A DNA stretch of 10,687 bases from Bacteroidales bacterium (GTDB taxonomy: Bacteria; Bacteroidota; Bacteroidia; Bacteroidales; Muribaculaceae). A program made the position numbers and the translations under genes. How positions within the stretch are numbered: position 1 is the stretch's first letter; every line of letters starts with the position of its first letter. The stretch covers positions 1-10,687 of the forward strand of contig SFER01000063.1 in assembly GCA_004557195.1 (NCBI GenBank), read 5' to 3'. The notes under the pieces were generated by a model. It had not been told where the DNA came from. It did no database searches and was given only the letters and a program-made list of their open reading frames with translations. Positions 6,029 through 10,687 of the stretch are shown in pieces.

Positions 6029-6429
6029 GGGGGTAACTGGATTTGACAGCATGTAGAGGCGGTGTGTAAGCATGCAGAGGGATGATGGCTTTCCTCTATA
6101 ATCTCAGACATCGAATTTTTTAGATGGCGAAAATAACTACGCTCTCGCTGCCTAATCGAAGTATAGTAGATTAGCCTTTATTTCTGCAACAGTTGCGGAA
6201 ACGAGACATCACCCGATTGCCCTTTCTCCGAGGCGTTTCGATATGGTGGTGCTGGAATTTCGGAGATAGGGGAGTTCTTGTCTCGCGAATCCCCCGAAGT
6301 TTTAGAGGCTAAGTTTGCGGTTGGTTGTTCCGAGCCTGCCACATTCCGAAAACCAAATCGGAAATAAGCATGTAGAAAGCACATTGGTTCCATGTTTGGA
6401 CGAGGGTTCAATCCCCTCTACCTCCACCA
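6029..6429 (+). ncRNA. ssrA: Transfer-messenger RNA (tmRNA), one-piece
   Basis: tmRNA rescues stalled ribosomes and tags the incomplete protein for degradation, working with SmpB. The 5' end GGGGGTAACTGGATTTGACA has the conserved tmRNA start. The 3' end carries a tRNA-like T arm (GAGGGTTCAATCCCCTC) and TACCTCC-A-CCA. The acceptor stem pairs GGGGGTA with TACCTCC, with a G-U at the third pair, the alanine identity element. The reading frame begins at GGC 6126-6128 and encodes GENNYALAA, then TAA (6153-6155), which is the tag style known from Bacteroidota. The length of 401 nt is normal for a one-piece tmRNA. A promoter lies upstream and two terminator hairpins downstream. Confidence 0.97.
6126..6155 (+). 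other. tmRNA tag reading frame (GENNYALAA)
   Basis: Codons GGC GAA AAT AAC TAC GCT CTC GCT GCC are followed by TAA. With the alanine carried by the tmRNA itself, the appended peptide is (A)GENNYALAA. The YALAA ending is the usual ClpXP-type degron. A TAGAT sequence precedes the resume codon, like the UAG-containing element found before resume codons elsewhere. Confidence 0.93.
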
Positions 6430-6432
6430 TAA

Positions 6433-6455
6433 GGCTCGCTCAGCGGGTCTTTTTT
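6433..6455 (+). terminator. First hairpin terminator after ssrA
   Basis: GGCTCGC (6433-6439) pairs with GCGGGTC (6443-6449), with two G-U pairs, around a 3-nt loop. A run of six T (6450-6455) follows. It lies 4 nt after the tmRNA CCA. The loop is tight, so this may be weaker than the second hairpin. Confidence 0.55.
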
Positions 6456-6463
6456 ACGCACAA

Positions 6464-6492
6464 AAAAAAGCGCCGTTTTCAGGCGCTTTTTT
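6464..6492. terminator. Bidirectional terminator between ssrA and the epimerase operon
   Basis: AAAAAAGCGCC (6464-6474) is complementary to GGCGCTTTTTT (6482-6492) around a 7-nt loop. It has a T-run on both strands. It can therefore stop ssrA transcripts from the left and the three-gene minus-strand operon from the right, whose last stop codon is 15 nt away. Confidence 0.86.
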
Positions 6493-6507
6493 GTAAAATA
6501 TGTTGAT

Positions 6508-7635
6508 TTAGAGCGGTTTCACGCCGATGCCGGGGAGGTCGGTGAGTGTTACCTTTCCATCTACAATCTTCATGCCGTCGAAGCAGTCGTTGGCGATGAG
6601 GAGGTTGCCGTCGAGGTCGGCAAAGTTCATGAGCGGAGCGAGTTGAGCGGCGGCGCTCACTGCACACGAAGTTTCGGTCATACATCCCACCATGAGTTTC
6701 ATGTCGAGCGCGCGAGCGATGCTCACCATCTGATATGCCTCGTGAAGACCGGTGCTCTTCATCAACTTGATGTTGATGCCGTCGTAGGCGCCATAGGCAC
6801 GCTTCACATCGGGGAGACGTTGCAAGAATTCGTCGGCGATGAGAGGGAGCGGAGAGCGTTCGCGAAGCCATGCTGTCTCGTCGAGCATCTCTTTTGGCAT
6901 CGGTTGCTCAACGAAAAGACAATTTTTGTCGGCGAGCCATTCACACATCTCGAGTGCTTTTTCTTTGGAACTCCAGCCTTGGTTGGCATCGACACAGAGC
7001 GGGCGGTCGGTCATGCTGCGAATGATTTCCACGAGTTCTTTGTCGTTGTCGAGACCCATTTTCACTTTGAGCACCTTGTAGGGTGCAGCCTCTTCTACTT
7101 TCTTGCGTACAACATCGGCTTTGTCGATTCCGATGGTGAATGAAGTGTTGGGGGCTTTTTCGGGAGAGAGACCCCAAATCTTATACCATGGCTGTCCGAT
7201 AATCTTGCCGATGAGGTCGTGCATAGCGATATCGACCGATGCTTTGGCGGCGCGGTTGTTGGGAGCGGTGGAATCGACATATTGGAGAATCTCCTCGAGA
7301 CGGAATGGGTCGGTGAATTGGGCAAGGTCGAGGTTGCTGAGGAACTTGCACACCGATTCAATTGATTCACCAAGGTAGGGTGGCATTGATGCTTCGCCGT
7401 AGCCTACAATGCCGTCCCACTCGATTTGCACGAGCACATCGGGCGTGGTAGTGCGGCTGTATTTTGCCAGGTTGAAAGAATGGCGCAACTTGAGTTCATA
7501 GGGTTTGAACGAAAGTTTGAGCGATTTGCTGCCGGTGAGTGCTCTTGTAGCCGAGTCCATTGCCGAAATAGAGATGGGGGAACTAACGGCTATCATGCCG
7601 AGCATCGTGTTTCTGATGAATTTTCTTCTATCCAT
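6508..7635 (-). CDS. Exported dipeptide epimerase (L-Ala-D/L-Glu epimerase type, enolase superfamily)
   Basis: The product is 375 aa of the muconate-lactonizing subgroup of the enolase superfamily. The KxK pair is Lys190/Lys192 (LKVKMG). Metal ligands are Asp216 (VDANQGW), Glu243 (FVEQP) and Asp268 (IADEF). The opposite catalytic Lys is Lys290 (NIKLMKSTG). The DLDG motif at 340-343 matches the DxD that binds the dipeptide amino group in Ala-Glu epimerases, so the reaction is probably epimerisation of L-Ala-D-Glu from murein to L-Ala-L-Glu. Exact dipeptide preference cannot be read. Unlike E. coli YcjG and B. subtilis YkfB it has an N-terminal MDRRKFIRNT plus hydrophobic stretch ending near ISA (25), which resembles a Tat signal. 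It is the last gene of the operon, 12 nt after the NlpC/P60 gene, and is followed by a bidirectional terminator. Confidence 0.93.
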   Translation of the reverse strand: MDRRKFIRNTMLGMIAVSSPISISAMDSATRALTGSKSLKLSFKPYELKLRHSFNLAKYSRTTTPDVLVQIEWDGIVGYGEASMPPYLGESIESVCKFLSNLDLAQFTDPFRLEEILQYVDSTAPNNRAAKASVDIAMHDLIGKIIGQPWYKIWGLSPEKAPNTSFTIGIDKADVVRKKVEEAAPYKVLKVKMGLDNDKELVEIIRSMTDRPLCVDANQGWSSKEKALEMCEWLADKNCLFVEQPMPKEMLDETAWLRERSPLPLIADEFLQRLPDVKRAYGAYDGINIKLMKSTGLHEAYQMVSIARALDMKLMVGCMTETSCAVSAAAQLAPLMNFADLDGNLLIANDCFDGMKIVDGKVTLTDLPGIGVKPL

Positions 7636-7647
7636 TGTGTATGAGAT

Positions 7648-8784
7648 TTATTTGAAATACCATTTGTGTTCTTTTGCTGCCACGATTCCGGGGGTGCCCA
7701 CCATTCCGTCGATGCGGTTGATTGAGAGGAACGGGGTGGTGAGATAGGTGTCGTTGTCGGGGTCAACGCTGTTGCGTTTCACGCGACCCGATGAGTGGAT
7801 GTAGTATCCGTCTTTCTCGTAGATGGCGGTGTGGGTAACGCGACCCGATTTAGTGCCGAAGTAGAGAAGGTCGCCGGGGCGAGCCTCTTTCCAGTCTTTC
7901 GGGGCTATTTTTTGCCCGTAGAGCACTTGTTGCGAGGCGTCGCGCTGGATGATGATGCCTATAGCAAAGTAGCAAGTCTTGGTGAGTCCCGAGCAGTCGA
8001 GCCCTTTGGGCGACATGCCGCCCCAAGTGTAGGTGGAGCCCATCATTCGGCGTGCCACGCCGAGCATTTTATCTGCGCTGAAAGGCTGTGCCGCCCATTC
8101 TTCGAGCGGTTGAACATCCTTGGAGTGAGCCCAGCCTTTGCGGCCATCGGGGGTGGCGAGTTGTATCCACCCTTTTTTCTCGCCGGTTTTCACGAGGATG
8201 TCGCCGAGGAGCAGGTCGCTTGCCACATTTTCGCTTTCCACCGGTGTCTCATACATGAAAGTGATGAGACCTGTAACGATATAGCGTTGTGCACTCTGCC
8301 AAGCGTTGAAATCGGCATTCGACATAAGGGTGAGGCTGCTCTCTATCACCCACGAGATGTAATTGTCGGGAGTCTGCACTCGATACCAACCGTCTTTCTT
8401 GTCGAGCACGCGCATCGGGGTGCCCATGAGGGATTGTGTAGCCATCTCGTATTCGTGACCGGGTTTCACGCGGTTGTGCACAAAGGGGAGGCGCGCAAGG
8501 GCCCATGGAGTGGCGCTCACCGCCTTGGATGGGAGCACTTCCACATTGTTGATAATCTCCTTCCCCTTGGCTGCAAATGCCGCTGTGAGAGCCTGCTTTG
8601 CGGCGGGGTTGTCAACTTGTCCGGCAATCACGCATTTCTCGCCATCGTTGTGGCTTGTGATGTCCCACACGGCAACGCGGCGGTCGGGGGCATATTGCTG
8701 TTTCACCGATTTGATTATTTCCTCGTATTGCGCCGATGCCAATAGCGGCATCAATGCCAATAGAATTAGTGCTAATTTTCTCAT
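7648..8784 (-). CDS. Exported NlpC/P60 peptidase with SH3-like domains (murein peptide endopeptidase, YkfC-like)
   Basis: The product is 378 aa. The signal peptide is residues 1-18 (cleavage after LASA). Residues 20-90 form a small alpha/beta domain of unknown role. Two SH3-like segments follow, about 110-152 (GTPMRVLDKKDGWYRVQTPD) and 175-225 (WIQLATPDGRKGWAH). The NlpC/P60 catalytic domain begins near 238, with YTWGG (252-256), nucleophile Cys264 in LDCSGLT, His318 in RVTHTAIY and His330 in YYIHSSGR. This architecture is that of gamma-D-glutamyl-L-diamino-acid endopeptidases such as YkfC, which cut murein stem peptides to release L-Ala-D-Glu. The product would be the substrate of the epimerase encoded 12 nt downstream. 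The transglutaminase gene lies 22 nt upstream. The intact catalytic triad suggests an active enzyme. Confidence 0.92.
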   Translation of the reverse strand: MRKLALILLALMPLLASAQYEEIIKSVKQQYAPDRRVAVWDITSHNDGEKCVIAGQVDNPAAKQALTAAFAAKGKEIINNVEVLPSKAVSATPWALARLPFVHNRVKPGHEYEMATQSLMGTPMRVLDKKDGWYRVQTPDNYISWVIESSLTLMSNADFNAWQSAQRYIVTGLITFMYETPVESENVASDLLLGDILVKTGEKKGWIQLATPDGRKGWAHSKDVQPLEEWAAQPFSADKMLGVARRMMGSTYTWGGMSPKGLDCSGLTKTCYFAIGIIIQRDASQQVLYGQKIAPKDWKEARPGDLLYFGTKSGRVTHTAIYEKDGYYIHSSGRVKRNSVDPDNDTYLTTPFLSINRIDGMVGTPGIVAAKEHKWYFK

Positions 8785-8801
8785 AATTAAAAATATTAGT
8801 T

Positions 8802-8809
8802 CAAAGTTA
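8802..8809 (-). promoter_or_regulatory. Possible internal -7 box overlapping the stop codon of the transglutaminase gene
   Basis: On the minus strand TAACTTTG includes the TAA stop of the upstream gene. It matches the -7 consensus and lies about 18 nt before the NlpC/P60 ATG. No TTG is present at the -33 position, so it could be a chance match. Confidence 0.3.
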
Positions 8810-10204
8810 GTAGTTAATCGGAATCATGCTGTTCACTTCGAGATGGCTGTCCCATTGAGTCATTTCGAGGTTGCCCTTGCGCCATTCCACCTCTCCGGCT
8901 TGGCTGTCGATGGTCTCGCAGCGAATGTAGGTTTTCTTCGGGTCGAATGCCTGAGCGATGTCGCTGTTGGCAGCCATGCGGTACATGTCGGTGCCGGTTT
9001 GGTAGTATTGCCTCAAAACCGGGTTGGTGCTGCGCCCGAAGGATACATCGGTGGGAACCCATCCCACACCTTCAAAATAGGTCTCGCACCAGTCATGGTA
9101 GTTGTGTTCGTGGGGGTGAAGCATCCAGCCGCTTTCCCAGCGCGCCGGGATGCCGAGCGAGCGGCAGAGGGTGATGTAGAGGAGAGACACCTGTCCGCAG
9201 TCGCCATGTCGTTGCTCGAGCACATACTGCGGGATATTGGGGATTGTGCTGTAGTCGCGCGCTCCCGCCCATGGGAATGTGTCGCCAATCCAGTTGTAAA
9301 TCATCTTGGCTTGGATTGCCGGATTGGTTTCAGTGCCTACAATCTTGCGTGCCATTGCTCGCATCTCGTCTGTGATGATGACATGGGGTGTCGAGGTGGA
9401 AGTGTAGGTCTTGTATTCGGCTGTGGTGGTGTCGTATGGCTTGAGGTTACTCAAAATTTCGTAGAAATCGAAGTATTGTGCTGCGACATCGTAACTATAC
9501 TTGATGGTGAACACCGTGGGGCGTCCTTTCACAGCCTTCTGCTCGAGCATGGCTGTGTGTTGAGCCGAATTTTGCGAGATTATAGCGTTGCTAGAGGATG
9601 AAATGAGCCTGAAATTGCGCTGTCTCGGCGATGTGAGCGGCACCGGAATCCACGCTTTCAGCATCTCGCCTGCCGGAACTGCGTCGGCATCGACGGTGAG
9701 GGTGAATGTGATTGTGGCGCGGTTCCAGTTGTGGCAGTGGTTGGCATCTGCCGGCATCGCGAGGGCGGTGGTGCGATACTGCAGCAACGCTGTGCCGCTG
9801 CCATCCTTAGCCTCGGGGACAATCAAGTCGGGGTTGAGGAGAAACAAGTTGCGCACCGACTTGCGCATCCATTTTGTTTCGCCATCGATGGTCATTGTCT
9901 CGATGTATTTTTTCTCTATCCAAGAGTTGATTTCGTTGTCGGTAACACCGGGGATACGCTCGCGCACCATCTCCACCCCCTTGGCAGGAGTCAAGGAGAA
10001 GTCGTAGGAAATGCGGTTCATAATGATTTGGAACGAGTCGATAGTAACGAGGTTTTCCCGTGTTTTGGGTTGGGCATTCATTATAGCCTTTGCCTCCTTG
10101 AATTTACCCGATTCAATGGCTGTGGTAACTTCGCTGTGCCAATCGCCTGCCGATGCTTGCAGGCTACACAACGCTAAAGCGGGAACTAATAATGAGTGTT
10201 TCAT
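8807..10204 (-). CDS. Exported transglutaminase-like (papain-fold) protein
   Basis: The product is 465 aa. The signal peptide is residues 1-19 (ending QASA, mature GDW). A Cys at 13 lies inside the hydrophobic stretch, but LALC is a poor lipobox, so soluble periplasmic export is favoured. Residues 21-150 are helical and not recognised. Residues about 160-250 look like an all-beta domain. The transglutaminase core at 278-390 has the triad Cys336 (HGDCGQ), His370 (NYHDW) and Asp386 (PTDVSFG). Bacterial members of this fold are mostly peptidases or amidases, and only some crosslink. It is the first gene of an operon with an NlpC/P60 peptidase and a dipeptide epimerase, so a role on murein peptides or peptide intermediates is inferred, not shown. 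The start at 10204 is supported by the signal peptide and an upstream promoter. Confidence 0.9.
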   Translation of the reverse strand: MKHSLLVPALALCSLQASAGDWHSEVTTAIESGKFKEAKAIMNAQPKTRENLVTIDSFQIIMNRISYDFSLTPAKGVEMVRERIPGVTDNEINSWIEKKYIETMTIDGETKWMRKSVRNLFLLNPDLIVPEAKDGSGTALLQYRTTALAMPADANHCHNWNRATITFTLTVDADAVPAGEMLKAWIPVPLTSPRQRNFRLISSSSNAIISQNSAQHTAMLEQKAVKGRPTVFTIKYSYDVAAQYFDFYEILSNLKPYDTTTAEYKTYTSTSTPHVIITDEMRAMARKIVGTETNPAIQAKMIYNWIGDTFPWAGARDYSTIPNIPQYVLEQRHGDCGQVSLLYITLCRSLGIPARWESGWMLHPHEHNYHDWCETYFEGVGWVPTDVSFGRSTNPVLRQYYQTGTDMYRMAANSDIAQAFDPKKTYIRCETIDSQAGEVEWRKGNLEMTQWDSHLEVNSMIPINY

Positions 10205-10241
10205 TGCGTTATGGATGATTTAAAATTATGTATTTATGCAA

Positions 10242-10272
10242 CAAAGTTAGTTAATTGAAAACACAAATGCAA
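10242..10272 (-). promoter_or_regulatory. Promoter of the transglutaminase, NlpC/P60 and epimerase operon
   Basis: On the minus strand TTG (10270-10272) is followed after 20 nt by TAACTTTG (10242-10249), the Bacteroidota pattern. The start should fall near 10236, giving a leader of about 30 nt before the ATG. A second TTTG at 10264-10267 is too close (14 nt) to serve. Confidence 0.7.
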
Positions 10273-10308
10273 GCATTACCGCGAAAAAAAGTGCGCGCGG
10301 CATCGGTG

Positions 10309-10332
10309 TGCCTCTCGCATGCGTGGGAGGCA
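10309..10332. repeat. Inverted repeat between the operon promoter and the fimbrillin terminator
   Basis: TGCCTC (10309-10314) pairs with GAGGCA (10327-10332), with a self-complementary CGCATGCG (10316-10323) inside. No T-run follows on either strand. It lies about 40 bp upstream of the operon -33 element and could be an operator or part of the neighbouring transcript's 3' end. Confidence 0.35.
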
Positions 10333-10345
10333 GAGCCTTGGGAAT

Positions 10346-10371
10346 AAAAAAAGGCTGCTTTCCGCAGCCTT
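10346..10371 (-). terminator. Rho-independent terminator of the fimbrillin-like gene
   Basis: AAGGCTGC (10351-10358) pairs with GCAGCCTT (10364-10371) around a 5-nt loop. On the minus strand the stem runs straight into a run of about seven T (10352 back to 10346). It should end the transcript entering from the right edge. Confidence 0.82.
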
Positions 10372-10373
10372 CT

Positions 10374-10484
10374 CGGAGCCTCGTTGCTCCGTGTGAATTT
10401 TTAAGGATGATTTATTGTTAATAGGTTTTTTGGTAACCGGGAGGGGACATTCAACCCCTCCCGGCTTAGCGTGGATTCCCCACG
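10374..10484 (-). repeat. Cluster of hairpins in the 3' UTR of the fimbrillin-like gene
   Basis: Three inverted repeats lie between the stop codon at 10495 and the terminator: CGTGG/CCACG (10470-10484), a perfect 10-bp CCGGGAGGGG/CCCCTCCCGG with an 8-nt loop (10437-10464), and CGGAGC/GCTCCG (10374-10391). None has a T-run on the minus strand. They may stabilise the mRNA 3' end or slow transcription. Otherwise this non-coding stretch holds nothing I recognise. Confidence 0.55.
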
Positions 10485-10494
10485 GTGTTAAGTT

Positions 10495-10687
10495 TTATTT
10501 GCTCATAGTGATATCGCCTTGAGCACCTGTAAATCCATCAACAAAGTCGTCAACAGTTACATCAAGTTTAATAGGTACAAGAACAGGTTCTCCTTTTTCG
10601 GGGTCTGTACCGCCATTACCATCGGTTGTGAATACAAATGTATAAACATAGCGCTTGCCAGGTTCCCAATTTGTCTCTTTTGGCATT
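10495..10687 (-). CDS. Fimbrillin/Mfa-like surface protein, C-terminal fragment
   Basis: Only the last 63 or so residues are in the window and the gene continues past the right edge; the ATG at 10686 is probably internal. The segment has the C-terminal pattern of Bacteroidota fimbrillin-like proteins: W-x-PGKRYVYTF (7-17), a Gly/Asp/Glu-rich loop, then VLVPIKLDVTVDDF (34-47). These proteins are lipid-anchored, exported and assembled as fimbria-like shafts or tips on the outer membrane. In such proteins the C-terminal strand takes part in subunit assembly. A cluster of hairpins and a terminator follow the stop codon. Confidence 0.68.
   Translation of the reverse strand, partial: MPKETNWEPGKRYVYTFVFTTDGNGGTDPEKGEPVLVPIKLDVTVDDFVDGFTGAQGDITMSK

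Noticed and set aside
6178..6506. Short open frames across the tmRNA on both strands
   Set aside because: The region is explained by the tmRNA structure and its terminators; these frames are chance.
7795..9601. Long open frames on the plus strand (about 316 and 375 codons) opposite the transglutaminase and NlpC/P60 genes
   Set aside because: They run antisense to genes with intact catalytic motifs. Their translations show no family pattern or signal peptide, as expected for shadow frames in a moderately GC-rich gene.

Overview
The window looks like chromosomal DNA from a gut-type member of the Bacteroidales (Bacteroidota), plausibly Muribaculaceae or a relative. Three things support this. 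Promoters have the Bacteroidota form TTTG or TTG, a spacer of about 20 nt, then TAnnTTTG. A tmRNA encodes the tag GENNYALAA. The right edge carries a fimbrillin-like surface protein. The family placement is inference. I see no insertion sequence, integrase, phage gene or CRISPR array. The region reads as housekeeping plus envelope genes.

Layout. Positions 1-99 hold the 3' part of a tRNA-Val(UAC) and its terminator. An SGNH/GDSL esterase lies on the minus strand (261-1379), with a long palindrome beyond its 3' end. A roughly 300-bp divergent intergenic region separates it from an NhaC-type Na+/H+ antiporter (+, about 1680-2978). A four-helix membrane protein of unknown function converges on nhaC (-, 2987-3409). 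A divergent promoter region follows, then a small exported protein resembling a lone C-terminal sorting-type beta domain (+, 3602-3934), ilvE (+, 3974-5002), a strong hairpin, an HD-domain phosphohydrolase-like gene (+, 5065-5619) and a small single-pass membrane protein (+, 5626-5925). Next is ssrA (tmRNA, 6029-6429) with its promoter and two terminator hairpins, the second usable from both strands.

The right part is a tight three-gene minus-strand operon read from 10204 down to 6508: transglutaminase-like protein, then NlpC/P60 peptidase with SH3-like domains, then dipeptide epimerase of the enolase superfamily. Gaps are 22 and 12 nt. All three carry export signals. The last two enzymes parallel the cytoplasmic B. 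subtilis YkfC/YkfB pair, which cuts murein peptides and epimerises L-Ala-D-Glu. Here the pathway appears to have moved to the cell envelope, with a transglutaminase-fold partner added. This is the most interesting functional unit in the window.

The right edge (10495-10687, -) is the C-terminus of a fimbrillin/Mfa-like protein. Its 3' UTR has several hairpins and ends in a clear terminator.
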